A DNA stretch of 64,000 bases from Bifidobacteriaceae bacterium UBA2724 (GTDB lineage Bacteria > Actinomycetota > Actinomycetes > Actinomycetales > Bifidobacteriaceae): assembly GCA_002353815.1 (NCBI GenBank), contig DEKK01000005.1, positions 62,001-126,000 of the forward strand, written 5' to 3'. A program made the translations under genes and the position numbers. Each line of letters opens with the position of its first letter. The stretch's first letter is position 1. This document shows, piece by piece, positions 6,704-14,764 of the stretch. The notes beneath the pieces were generated by a model. The model saw only the letters and a program-made list of their open reading frames with translations. It was not told the DNA's origin and ran no database searches.

Positions 6704-7806
6704 CAGTCATTGCCACCGGCGGCGCGCGCCAAGCGATCGGCCTCGTCCGCCTGGATGTCGGAGTCGATCACGGCCTGCAGATCGCCATCGAGCACCTGGT
6801 CGAGGTTGTACGCCTTGTATCCGGTGCGGTGATCCACGATGCGGTTCTCCGGGAAGTTATACGTGCGGATGCGCTCGGAACGGTCGAGCGAACGCACCTG
6901 GGAATGACGCAGATCCGCGGCCTCGGCGGCCTCTTCCTCATGCTTGATGGCAAGCAGACGGCTCTTGAGCACACGCATGGCGGCCTCGCGGTTCTGGATC
7001 TGGCTGCGCTCGTCCTGCATCGTCACCATCATGCCGGTCGGCAGGTAGGTCAGGCGCACCGCGGAATACGTGGTGTTGACGCCCTGACCGCCCGCGCCGG
7101 AGCTCATGTAGGTGTCGACGCGGATGTCCTTGGGGTCGATCTCGATCTCGTCGGTGTCATCGTCGGCCTCGGGGAACACATAGACGCCGGCCGCGGAGGT
7201 CTGGATGCGGCCCTGCGACTCGGTGACGGGCACGCGCTGCACGCGGTGCACGCCGCCCTCGTATTTGAGAGACGCCCAGACGCCGTCGGCGGGTTCCGGG
7301 GTGCCCTTGGAACGGAACGCGACCTCGCAGTCCTTCACGCCGCCCAGTTCCGTCGAGTTCTCGCTGAGGACCTCGACCTTCCATCCGCGCTTCTCGGCAT
7401 AGCGCGTGTACATGCGCAGCAGGTCGCCTGCGAACAGCGCGGCCTCTTCGCCGCCCGTCCCGGCCTTGATCTCCATGATGGTGTCGCGCGCGTCATCGGG
7501 GTCGCGCGGAATCAGCGCGGTGCGCAGGGCCTCTTCGGCCTCGGGGAGCTGCTCTTCGAGCCTCTTCGCCTCCTGTGCGAAGGATTCGTCTTCACCGGCC
7601 AGCTCCTGCGCTGCCTCCAGGTCATCACGCACGCCGCAGTACTTCTGGTACGCGGCGACTATCACACCCAGCTCGGCGTGACGACGCCCGAGTTTGCGCA
7701 TTTTCGCAGGGTCTGCCGCCACCTCGGGGTGTCCCATCTGCTCTTCGATGCTGTGGTACTCCTCGACGGCGGCCTGCGCCGCGGGGAACTTTGTGTCGTC
7801 GCTCAT
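6703..7806 (-). CDS. prfA: Peptide chain release factor 1
   Basis: RF1 recognises UAA and UAG in the ribosomal A site and triggers peptide release. The 367-residue product contains the G-G-Q catalytic motif at 239-241 and the stop-codon reading P-V-T tripeptide at 193-195. The start at 7806 follows a GGAGAG site and gives the usual family length. A longer frame upstream is not conserved-looking. It is followed without a gap by prmC and preceded on the same strand by rpmE, separated by a terminator. Confidence 0.96.
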   Translation of the reverse strand: MSDDTKFPAAQAAVEEYHSIEEQMGHPEVAADPAKMRKLGRRHAELGVIVAAYQKYCGVRDDLEAAQELAGEDESFAQEAKRLEEQLPEAEEALRTALIPRDPDDARDTIMEIKAGTGGEEAALFAGDLLRMYTRYAEKRGWKVEVLSENSTELGGVKDCEVAFRSKGTPEPADGVWASLKYEGGVHRVQRVPVTESQGRIQTSAAGVYVFPEADDDTDEIEIDPKDIRVDTYMSSGAGGQGVNTTYSAVRLTYLPTGMMVTMQDERSQIQNREAAMRVLKSRLLAIKHEEEAAEAADLRHSQVRSLDRSERIRTYNFPENRIVDHRTGYKAYNLDQVLDGDLQAVIDSDIQADEADRLARAAGGND

Positions 7807-7927
7807 AACTCTCCGTCCGTATCTCTGGTCTTGCTCGCCGTGCGTCGCATTGAGGAAGTCGCGCACAGCGCCCGGCACGCCGCCTGCCGCATCCGGCATG
7901 GAACCCCGGGCATGACCCAGGGCATAC

Positions 7928-7985
7928 AAAAACGCCAGTCCCGGTTCCCGGCGTGCTGCAGCACACCATGTCCCGAAACTGGCGT
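7928..7985 (-). terminator. Intrinsic terminator after rpmE
   Basis: Arms at 7978-7985 and 7932-7939 (ACGCCAGT and its complement) with further inner pairing are followed on the minus strand by a T-run at 7928-7932. The element ends the rpmE transcript just before prfA. Confidence 0.7.
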
Positions 7986-7995
7986 CCGACGTTTG

Positions 7996-8211
7996 CTACT
8001 TGGCGTTGCGCTTGCCGTAGCGAGCCTCGAAGCGAGCCACGCGGCCGCCGGTGTCGAGGATCTTCTGCTTGCCCGTGTAGAACGGATGGCACTTTGCGCA
8101 CACGTCAGCGGTGATGTGACCGGACTTGACGGTGGAACGCGTCACGAAGTGGTTGCCGCAAGAGCACACGACCTCGGTCGGCACATATTCGGGATGGATA
8201 CCCTGCTTCAT
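7996..8211 (-). CDS. rpmE: 50S ribosomal protein L31
   Basis: The 71-residue product starts at the ATG at 8211 behind CTAGGAG. It is the zinc-binding form of L31: cysteines at 16 and 18 and the C-X2-C pair at 37 and 40 form the metal site. The C-terminal R-Y-G-K-R-N-A-K tail is basic. The rpmE-prfA-prmC order is common in actinobacteria. Confidence 0.96.
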   Translation of the reverse strand: MKQGIHPEYVPTEVVCSCGNHFVTRSTVKSGHITADVCAKCHPFYTGKQKILDTGGRVARFEARYGKRNAK

Positions 8212-8372
8212 AGTTTTCTCCTAGGATATGAGAAGCCCGGGTCGCCTGCCCCTGTGGCAGACGTGAACCGGAACCTGTTGCATTATACGCGCCTCGTCGG
8301 ATTCGGGCAAGGCGCGCAGGATATGGGGGTTCAGCGGGCGCGGCGGCGCTGAGGCGAGCGCGGCGGGATGCG

Positions 8373-8816
8373 TCATGCAGCGTCGCGCGCGGCGCGGCTT
8401 TCGATGACGTCGCATACCTCGTCGAGGGTGCGGCCCGCGAGGTCCTTTTCGAAATCGTTGCGAATCTCCTTGAGCTGCCCGTCGAGCGCCGCGTGGATGT
8501 TGCGGCCCACCGGGCACTGCGGATTGGGACTCTCGTGGAAACGGAACACCCCGTCGTCGGCGTTCGTCTCGACCGCCCGGTACACGTCCAGGAACGTGAT
8601 GTCACGCAGCGGGCGCGCGAGCCTGCAGCCGCCGGGGCCGCGCCTGACCTCCAGCAGCCCGGCGTCCTGCAGCTGGCGCATGATCGTGCGCACGATGACG
8701 GGATTCGTGCCCACGCTGTCTGCCAGCAGCGCGCTCGTCACCTTGTGGTCGCCGCCGAAATACGCGGTCGCGGCCAGCATGTGGATCGCGATGGTGAATT
8801 TCGTGGAGATCTGCAT
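8373..8816 (-). CDS. Rrf2-family transcriptional regulator, YwnA-like
   Basis: This 147-residue protein begins with the winged helix-turn-helix of the Rrf2 family (about residues 8-60, with T-N-P-V-I-V-R-T-I-M as recognition helix). The middle of the protein has N-P-Q-C-P-V-G, which leaves only one of the three cysteines that hold an iron-sulfur cluster in IscR or NsrR. A redox thiol or cluster-free form is therefore more likely. It lies downstream of a YwnB-like NAD(P)-binding protein on the same strand, the same pairing as Bacillus ywnA-ywnB. GATGTAA-TTACATC dyads in the shared promoter at 9699-9777 are its likely operators. Confidence 0.88.
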   Translation of the reverse strand: MQISTKFTIAIHMLAATAYFGGDHKVTSALLADSVGTNPVIVRTIMRQLQDAGLLEVRRGPGGCRLARPLRDITFLDVYRAVETNADDGVFRFHESPNPQCPVGRNIHAALDGQLKEIRNDFEKDLAGRTLDEVCDVIESRAARDAA

Positions 8817-8835
8817 GGTGTTTCTCGCTTTCCGC

Positions 8836-8881
8836 TTCTACGATGGCGCATTCCTACGATGGCGCATTCCTACGATGGCGC
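8836..8881. repeat. Three tandem copies of a 15-16 bp unit
   Basis: TTCCTACGATGGCGCA and close variants are repeated head to tail at 8836-8850, 8851-8866 and 8867-8881, between the Rrf2 gene and its partner. A single diverged copy of the same context persists in the decayed duplicate at about 10080-10098. Confidence 0.75.
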
Positions 8882-9018
8882 CGATCCGATGTCACGCGCG
8901 AGACGCCGGCAGACGCCCCGCCAGCGTGACCGATGTCATTGCGATTGATGCCATCGTGACCGATGCCATCGTGGTCGCCGCCGCCGACATGTGCGCGGCG
9001 AGCCCGGATTCCTGCCTG

Positions 9019-9657
9019 TTAGGCGCGGACAACGCTGATGCGCTGCTGGATGTGGTTGCCCTTCTCGATCTCGTCGACCATCGCGATGGCGTAGTCGGCG
9101 TACGAGATGATGGACTCGCCGCGATCGTTGAGAGTGAGCTCCTCGCCAGCGAGCAGGTACTTGCCGGTGCGGTCGCCGTCGGCCTGGAAGTCGCCGGCGG
9201 GGCTGATGTACGTCCACTTCACGTCGCCGCGCTTGCGCAGGTCGGCGAGCGCGGAGGCCTGCGCGTTCGCCACTAGCTTGAAGGCGTCCGGGAAGTCCGG
9301 CGTCTGCGACAGGGTGACCGTATGCTCCGGGTTGACGTAGAGCGAACCGGCGCCGCCGACGATAAGCAGGCGGGTGTCGGTGCCGGCAAGCAGGTCGCTC
9401 AGGTGGGCGAGCGTCGTGGAGTGCTGCGGGAGGGTGTCCTCCGTCCATGCGCCGAAGGCGTCGACCACGGCATCGAAGCCCTTGAGGTCGTCGGCCGTCA
9501 GGTCGAAGATATCACGCTTGACGTAGTGCTGGGCATCGGTGGGGTTCTCGTCCTTGCGGCCGAAGGCGGTCACATCGAAGCCACGGTTCACGGCCTCGGT
9601 GATGATCTTGCGGGCGGCGCGGCCATCGGCTGCAACGACTGCGATCTTCTTCGTCAT
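9019..9657 (-). CDS. NAD(P)-binding protein, YwnB-like (atypical SDR)
   Basis: The 212-residue product has an N-terminal Rossmann fold (I-A-V-V-A-A-D-G-R-A-A-R-K-I, about 5-18), which is a variant of the usual glycine-rich loop. It also has L-L-I-V-G-G-A-G-S-L at about 97-106 and the W-T-Y-I-S-P-A-G-D-F segment characteristic of NAD(P)H-binding atypical SDR proteins such as YwnB. The substrate is unknown. It is the first gene of a two-gene unit with the Rrf2 regulator, under a promoter flanked by the regulator's likely operators. Confidence 0.85.
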   Translation of the reverse strand: MTKKIAVVAADGRAARKIITEAVNRGFDVTAFGRKDENPTDAQHYVKRDIFDLTADDLKGFDAVVDAFGAWTEDTLPQHSTTLAHLSDLLAGTDTRLLIVGGAGSLYVNPEHTVTLSQTPDFPDAFKLVANAQASALADLRKRGDVKWTYISPAGDFQADGDRTGKYLLAGEELTLNDRGESIISYADYAIAMVDEIEKGNHIQQRISVVRA

Positions 9658-9698
9658 GATGTTCTCCTGTTCCGCGCCGGCCTCCGGCGCCGTTCTTT

Positions 9699-9777
9699 GA
9701 TGTAATCTCTTTTGTTACATCTTGTGGTTATGACGATACAGGGGTTGCGGCATGGTTGTCAATATTTTGGTTACATC
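9699..9777 (-). promoter_or_regulatory. Promoter and Rrf2 operators upstream of the SDR gene
   Basis: On the minus strand TTGACA (9757-9762) and TATCGT (9733-9738) are 18 bp apart. A dyad GATGTAA-N9-TTACATC covers 9699-9721 just downstream of the -10. A further half-site TTACATC (9771-9777) lies just upstream of the -35. Operators on both sides of the promoter fit autorepression by the Rrf2 protein. Confidence 0.7.
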
Positions 9778-9907
9778 TTGTGGTTTGCGGAAGGGAAATC
9801 GTGGCAATTGGCGGCCTTCATCGGCGTGTCGGCATCGTCAAGGCAGCGAAAACTCACGCAAAAATCGTGCGCCCCCAACCCACCGTGCGCCCACGCGCCC
9901 ACGCAAG

Positions 9908-10254
9908 CGCGGCGTCCTGCAGCTGCCCCATGATCGTGCGCACGATGACGGAATTCGTGCCGATGCTGTCGGCAAGGAGCGCGCTCGTCACCTTGCGGTC
10001 GCCGCCGAAATACGCGGTCGCGGCCAGCATGTGGATCGCAATGGTGAATTTCGTGGAGATCAGCATGATGGCCTTCGCTTTCCGCTTCTACGATTGCGCG
10101 CCCGGAATGGTTCGCATGCGGTTCGCATGCCGGAACGCCACGATGTCGGCGGCGGTTTCCGATGCCATCGTGGTCGCTGCCGCCGACATGCGCATACGCA
10201 CGGTCATGTCAGCGCGGACCACGCTGATGCGCTGCTGGATGTGGTTGCCCTCGC
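9908..10254 (-). pseudogene. Decayed duplicate of the SDR-Rrf2 pair
   Basis: From 10066 down to about 9908 the minus strand encodes the first 52 residues of a second Rrf2 protein, nearly identical to the intact copy (starting M-L-I-S-T-K-F-T-I-A). The frame then runs into unrelated sequence. Just upstream, at about 10212-10254, only the last 14 residues of the SDR protein remain (E-G-N-H-I-Q-Q-R-I-S-V-V-R-A). The intergenic sequence between the two fragments also resembles the intact locus. A tandem duplication of the pair has been followed by large deletions. Confidence 0.85.
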
Positions 10255-10332
10255 CGACTCCGCCTGCGTTCGCGCTGCCGTTCGCTGGCACCGACGTTGG
10301 TGTTTTCCCGCCGCGCTTCGCGCCGCGGGTTT

Positions 10333-10410
10333 GATGTAATTTGTTTGATTACATCTTGTGGTTTATATAGAACCACCCCGTTCCGTTGTTGTCAATACTT
10401 TGATTACATC
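10333..10410 (-). promoter_or_regulatory. Duplicated Rrf2 operator and promoter
   Basis: GATGTAAT-N7-ATTACATC at 10333-10355 is a perfect dyad. TTGACA (10390-10395) and TCTATA (10366-10371) are 18 bp apart on the minus strand, and ATTACATC at 10403-10410 adds a half-site. The layout matches the promoter at 9699-9777 almost base for base, although the genes it once drove are gone. It now sits upstream of the divergent Lrp gene. Confidence 0.7.
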
Positions 10411-10506
10411 TTTTCGGGACGGCGCGTTTCCTTTGATTTCGCGTGCCTTTCGTGGCGTGTCGCAACCGCTTCGCCCCGGCGTTCACGAAATTCGAAGATA
10501 CAAGGC

Positions 10507-11085
10507 ATGCGAATTTACGAAACCGAATATTCACAAGCCGCTGTTTACGATATCGACATGACGCAAGACCAAGACGACAACCATGGAATTCGCACACCAT
10601 CACAGATTTCACAACCGTCCGCAATGGAATCCCCCTCATCGGGACTGGACGAGACGAACAAGAAGATCATCACCCTGCTGCAACGAAACGGTCGTCGTTC
10701 CTATGTGTCGATCGCCAAGGAGATAGGGCTTTCCGAGGCGGCGGTGCGCCTTCGCGTGCAACGGCTCACCGAAGACGGCATCATCAAGATCGTCGCCGTG
10801 ACGGACCCCGAGGAGATGGGCTACCACCGTCAGGCGATGGTGGGCATCACCGTGAACGGCGACATCGAAAAGGTCACCGCGCAATTGCGGAACATCCCCC
10901 GCATCGACTACATCATCATCACCGCGGGGCGCTTCGACATCCTGGCGGAAGTCTATGCCGAAGACGACGAGGCCATGCTGCAGCTCGTCAATCGCTCGAT
11001 TCGCGGAATCGATGGCATCAGCCACACCGAATTGTTCAGCTACATGCGCGCCGAAGACCGCCGCTGCGGCTGGTCCATCGCGTGA
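10507..11085 (+). CDS. Lrp/AsnC-family transcriptional regulator
   Basis: After an N-terminal extension of about 45 residues, the protein has the Lrp helix-turn-helix (L-D-E-T-N-K-K-I-I-T-L-L through L-S-E-A-A-V-R-L-R-V-Q-R-L). This is followed by the RAM ligand-binding domain with I-I-I-T-A-G-R-F-D-I-L. Lrp proteins respond to amino acids or related metabolites as octamers. The start is uncertain: ATGs at 10507, 10558 and 10624 are all in frame and none has a strong ribosome site. The duplicated Rrf2 operator lies directly upstream. Confidence 0.88.
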   Translation: MRIYETEYSQAAVYDIDMTQDQDDNHGIRTPSQISQPSAMESPSSGLDETNKKIITLLQRNGRRSYVSIAKEIGLSEAAVRLRVQRLTEDGIIKIVAVTDPEEMGYHRQAMVGITVNGDIEKVTAQLRNIPRIDYIIITAGRFDILAEVYAEDDEAMLQLVNRSIRGIDGISHTELFSYMRAEDRRCGWSIA

Positions 11086-11232
11086 CCGTGGCGTGTTCGG
11101 TCAGGCGTCTGCATGGACGAGACATGGCCGGTCGCGCGTAGGCGTCCGCGTGGACGGAGCTCACGTGGGCTGCACACGGCCGCATGACTTCCTGACCGCG
11201 CCGCGCACACGCCATCGCCGAACCGCAGAACG

Positions 11233-11277
11233 CAATCGCCGCCTGCCGCGGCGTGGAACCGTGTCAGGCGGCGATTG
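11233..11277. terminator. 13-bp perfect hairpin, likely bidirectional terminator
   Basis: CAATCGCCGCCTG (11233-11245) and its exact complement (11265-11277) flank a 19-base loop between the convergent Lrp gene and the TQ-rich protein gene. There is no long T-run. Confidence 0.5.
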
Positions 11278-11317
11278 TCATGTCGGAGGCGGCGGGCACC
11301 GACCGACGCCAGGCACC

Positions 11318-11394
11318 CGTCAGCACTGGGAAGCGCTCGTCAGCACCGAAAGCATCCGTCAGTACCTGAAGCGCCCGTCAGCGCCGTAAGCGCC
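11318..11394. repeat. Four tandem copies of a 19-20 bp unit
   Basis: CGTCAGCACCGAAAGCATC and three variants follow head to tail at 11318-11337, 11338-11356, 11357-11375 and 11376-11394. The array ends four bases before the stop codon of the next minus-strand gene. It therefore lies in that gene's 3' untranslated region. Confidence 0.7.
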
Positions 11395-11398
11395 TGCA

Positions 11399-13054
11399 TC
11401 AGTTGGCGGCGCTGGCCTCCGAACTGGAGGCATCGGTGGACGCGCTGCTCGTCGCGCCGCTGCCATCCGTCTGGGACTGGTTCTGCTTGTCCACCGCGGC
11501 CGTGATGGCGTTCTGCACAACCGTGATGTCATTCTGAAGCGTCGTCTGCGAAGCGTTGAGCGATGCCACATCGCTGCTGTCGTCATCCCTCACCGACTCT
11601 GCGTTGGCGATGTCGCCCTGCAGCTGCACCACGTTCGCGTCGGTCGCCCCGAGGGTGGTCGTGGCGGTGGCAAGCAGCGCATTCGCGGTATCGATGGTTG
11701 TCTTGAGCTGGTCGCGTGCCTGCGACACGGCCGCGGCATCGGCTTCCGCCGCGGCTGAGCTCGAAGCAGCGGCCGAGGCAGCAGCATCCTCGCCGTCCTT
11801 GGTGGACTTGGACGTCGTGACCGCGGCTGCCGCGTTATCGACCGCGTCGGCGTTGGTCTGCAAGGTGTCGGCGGCATCCTTGTTGAGGGAGGTCGCCTGC
11901 TTGAGCTTGTCGTCGCTCATCGAGGCGTCGCATTGCGTCACCTGCGGCACATCCGCGCTGAGGGCGCGCGCCAGGTTGTCGACGGTGGAGGAATCCGCCA
12001 CCTGGTCCGCCGTCACGGCGGACGCCGAGTTGGCGTTCGACACCGAAGTGTTCCACCGGTCGCGCGCCGTGTTATATGCGGTGACGGAATTCTGGCAATC
12101 GGTCAGGGCGTTGCCGGTGCTGGCGGTGTCTGACGATTTGTTGGAAGTGAAGTACTTGATTCCAAAGCCGACGGCGACGCACACGAGCACGATGACGACG
12201 ATGATCGCGATGATCTTGCCCTTCTTCGACTTCGTCTTCTGGTCATTTCCCTCGGCATCCTCGTCTTCCTTCGCAGCCACTGCCGGCATGTCCGCACCGG
12301 AAGCGGTGTTGTCCGGGACGAAACGCGGCGGGTATTCCGAGCTCGCCGGAGTCGACGAAGCGGTTCGCGTCGACTGAGCGGTGCGCGGCCGCGGCTGCCG
12401 ATCCAATCCGGCCGGATACACCATGGTGCGCGTGGCTTCGATATCGTCATCCTGACCCGGATCCGCAGGCAGCGGCATCATGGCCTGGGTCGCTGCGTCG
12501 GACCCGGCGTACAGATAGCCATTCGAGGCGTTCGGCAAAACCGAAGGACGGTCTTCGAAGTTCAAGGACTGGGTAGCCATGCGGCGACCGGCGTAAGGAT
12601 CGTAGGGGGTTGGGGCGTCGATGAACTGCGTGGCGGCGGTATCGGTGGAAGCGTCATTGCCAGTGGGAGGAGTCATGGGCTGCGTTGCGGCGGTCGGAGC
12701 GGCGGGCGCGACCATGGGCTGCGTCGCGGTGGTCGGAGCGCTCGAAGCAGCGGACACAGGCTGCGTGGGCGCAACCGGAGAAGCGGCCATGGGCTGCGTC
12801 GCGGCGGTCGGAGCCGCTCCAGAAGTAGAAACCGAAGGAACATCGGGGACCATGGGGACGGTGGGAACGCTCGGGGCGGAAGGCCTTTGGACGGGAACGC
12901 TCCAGCTGTTCGAAACCGCGTTCTCGTTCGCGGCATTCCAGGATTCGCCGGTCAATGGATTGAAAGGCTGGGTCTCTTCGAGTGGCTTCTGGGAACCCGC
13001 ATTGGCGGAACCAGCCGCATCGAACCCCTTCGGATTGCCCGTTTCCTGTGTCAT
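11399..13054 (-). CDS. TQ-motif-rich single-pass membrane protein with helical C-terminus
   Basis: The start at 13054 (M-T-Q-E-T) is chosen because AAAGGA is well spaced from it. The upstream ATG is too close. The N-terminal 280 residues are Ala/Pro/Thr-rich and contain at least seven A-T-Q or P-T-Q tripeptides followed by hydrophobic residues. One transmembrane helix (about 282-305, I-I-A-I-I-V-V-I-V-L-V-C) follows a Lys-rich stretch. The last 240 residues are Ala/Asp/Ser-rich and predicted helical or coiled-coil. Thr-Gln sites in disordered cytoplasmic segments are typical phosphorylation targets of PknB-type kinases and are read by FHA domains. That reading is inference. No enzyme domain is seen. 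Confidence 0.75.
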   Translation of the reverse strand: MTQETGNPKGFDAAGSANAGSQKPLEETQPFNPLTGESWNAANENAVSNSWSVPVQRPSAPSVPTVPMVPDVPSVSTSGAAPTAATQPMAASPVAPTQPVSAASSAPTTATQPMVAPAAPTAATQPMTPPTGNDASTDTAATQFIDAPTPYDPYAGRRMATQSLNFEDRPSVLPNASNGYLYAGSDAATQAMMPLPADPGQDDDIEATRTMVYPAGLDRQPRPRTAQSTRTASSTPASSEYPPRFVPDNTASGADMPAVAAKEDEDAEGNDQKTKSKKGKIIAIIVVIVLVCVAVGFGIKYFTSNKSSDTASTGNALTDCQNSVTAYNTARDRWNTSVSNANSASAVTADQVADSSTVDNLARALSADVPQVTQCDASMSDDKLKQATSLNKDAADTLQTNADAVDNAAAAVTTSKSTKDGEDAAASAAASSSAAAEADAAAVSQARDQLKTTIDTANALLATATTTLGATDANVVQLQGDIANAESVRDDDSSDVASLNASQTTLQNDITVVQNAITAAVDKQNQSQTDGSGATSSASTDASSSEASAAN

Positions 13055-13214
13055 ATCCATCCTTTTGTCGTTGGAATGCTACGTTCTTACGCCAATCATA
13101 CCTATTGCGCCGCGCCTGCGGCACTCCTCGATGCCCGGCGCCTGCCTCCGCGACTGCGGTCACCGCGCCGCAAAACCATATTCCGGCGTGGCATCGAGTA
13201 GTATTGCGTCGGAT

Positions 13215-13288
13215 GGGGTCGTAGCTCAGTCGGTTAGAGCAGCGTCCTTATAAGACGTTGGTCCTGGGTTCAAGTCCCAGCGACCCTA
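13215..13288 (+). tRNA. tRNA-Ile (anticodon TAT)
   Basis: The cloverleaf folds cleanly: acceptor GGGGTCG with CGACCCT, D stem GCTC with GAGC, anticodon stem GCGTC with GACGT around loop CTTATAA, and T stem CTGGG with CCCAG. The anticodon at positions 34-36 is TAT, which reads AUA directly. Most bacteria read AUA with a CAU tRNA modified to lysidine. CCA is not encoded. Confidence 0.93.
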
Positions 13289-13299
13289 CTTGTCCCAAG

Positions 13300-13331
13300 G
13301 CCTCGCGACAGCAAGTGTCGCGGGGCTTTTT
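13300..13331 (+). terminator. Intrinsic terminator after tRNA-Ile
   Basis: GCCTCGCGACA (13300-13310) pairs with TGTCGCGGGGC (13316-13326) around a five-base loop and is followed by TTTTT. Confidence 0.85.
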
Positions 13332-13718
13332 CATTGCGGTTACTGGGGTTTGGGGGGTGCTAGCCGTCATGTGAAATCATGCGGAACCACGACGAATAAC
13401 GCCAATCCATGGAAAAACGTGGGCAAAATGTGGGCAAAACACAGGCACTCCGCACTCGGGACCACCACCGACATTGCTCTTCCCAACCCCACCCGCCAGA
13501 ATTACTAACTGCATTACTGACTGCGAGGCCACCCAGGCCGGGCTGTAGCGCCTGCCCCATGGGAGCCTCGCTTTTTCTCGATTGGGCTCCATGCTTTCAC
13601 AAGGGAATGCACGCGCGTAAGGCACACGATGATCGCCCCGCCCGGAATCTGCCAAACGTCTGCAGGCGAATCCACCAGCGCGGGCATCCACACGCACACG
13701 GGAAAAGCCGACCGGCGT
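13332..13718. other. Gene-free stretch beside tRNA-Ile, with a short direct repeat
   Basis: No supported gene is seen. GTGGGCAAA is repeated at 13419-13427 and 13430-13438. A short direct repeat just past a tRNA gene could be a trace of a lost integrated element, but no integrase or tRNA-end duplication was found. Confidence 0.35.
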
Positions 13719-14189
13719 CTACTCCCTCGTGTCGATGGTCAGGGTGACGGGACCGTCGTTGAGCAGCGACACGCGCATATGCGCGCCGAAGCGCCCTTCC
13801 TTCACCACAAGCCCCTGCGCACGCAAGGCGTCGTTGAACGCAAGCCAGATGCGCTTGGCGTGCTCCGGCTCGCCCGCGGCCACGAAACTCGGACGGTTGC
13901 CCTTGCGCACGGAGCCATAGAGCGTGAACTGCGAAATCGACAGGATGCTGCCGCTGTGCTGCGCAATGGAGTCGTTCATGCGCCCATCGGCGTCCTCGAA
14001 CACGCGCAGGTTCGCGATTTTGCGGGCAAGCCAGTCGATGTCGGTCTGGTCGTCGGCGTCGCACACCCCGACGAGCAGCACATACCCCGCCCCGATGCTC
14101 TGTTTCTCGAAAGTCGGATCGGCCCCGCCCGTGGCGGGGTCAAGTACATCGACGCTGGCTTCGCTGACACGCTGCAATACGATTCTCAT
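13719..14189 (-). CDS. dtd: D-aminoacyl-tRNA deacylase
   Basis: DTD hydrolyses D-amino acids (and glycine wrongly loaded on tRNA-Ala) from tRNA. The 156-residue product starts with M-R-I-V-L-Q-R-V. It carries the two family signatures, S-Q-F-T-L-Y-G (about 91-97) and the C-terminal G-P-V-T-L-T-I-D-T, in which Gly-Pro forms the cross-subunit chiral-proofreading motif. The start at 14189 is set by the conserved N-terminus. Confidence 0.95.
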   Translation of the reverse strand: MRIVLQRVSEASVDVLDPATGGADPTFEKQSIGAGYVLLVGVCDADDQTDIDWLARKIANLRVFEDADGRMNDSIAQHSGSILSISQFTLYGSVRKGNRPSFVAAGEPEHAKRIWLAFNDALRAQGLVVKEGRFGAHMRVSLLNDGPVTLTIDTRE

Positions 14190-14245
14190 GCCGTCACTGT
14201 ACCGCGGCGCTGGAACCATGCGCGCCAGGCCTTGCGTGTCAGGAA

Positions 14246-14755
14246 CTACGCCTGCGGCGACGGCGCGGCATCGGCGGCGGCACGTGTGGCACGGAACGAC
14301 GCCACGATCGCCACGAGCATGCAGACGGCGAGCACGAAGAGAATAACGAAGTCCATGCGGCTGCCGGAGACGGTCGCTTGCATCGTCGGCGCCGACAGCA
14401 TCTGCGCCGAAATCACCGCCGACATCACCGCGGCGCCGAACGAACCGGCGAACTGCTACCGATCTGCTGCATCATGGAGAACAGCGAGTTCTGGTCGGAT
14501 TTGAGCCTCATCGTCACCTGCGTGCTCGCATCCGACATCGTCACGCCGAATCCGATGGTGAAGCCCACGCGCACCAGCACATACAGCATGCCGACGAGCG
14601 TCACCGTGAGGCTCGACACCAGCCCGGCGAACAGCGCGAGCGCGACGAACACCAGCAGCACGCTGGTCATCAACGGCCCGCGGGCACTGTGACGGTCGTA
14701 AACGCGGCCGGCCAGCGGAGAGGCGACGGCTCCAAGCAAGGAGCCGGGCATGGAA
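14246..14755 (-). pseudogene. Remnant of an MFS transporter (C-terminal helices)
   Basis: Two frames together encode the last helices of a major facilitator protein. The first frame gives G-A-V-A-S-P-L-A-G-R-V-Y-D-R, an MFS loop motif, then two helices and S-M-M-Q-Q-I-G-S. The second picks up with A-V-M-S-A-V-I-S-A-Q and a final helix, ending at 14246. The frameshift lies near 14455. The 5' part of the gene is absent, and the remnant abuts the DUF488 gene. Confidence 0.8.
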
Positions 14756-14764
14756 CCGGGCGCC

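Noticed and set aside
6469..8352. Very long plus-strand open frame (627 codons)
   Set aside because: It runs antisense to prmC, prfA and rpmE. High GC leaves the complementary frame without stops.
8836..8881. Short CRISPR-like repeat
   Set aside because: Three contiguous 15-16 bp units without spacers are a simple tandem repeat.
13332..13718. Attachment site of an integrated element at tRNA-Ile
   Set aside because: There is no integrase gene and no repeat of the tRNA 3' end. The short GTGGGCAAA repeat alone is not enough.
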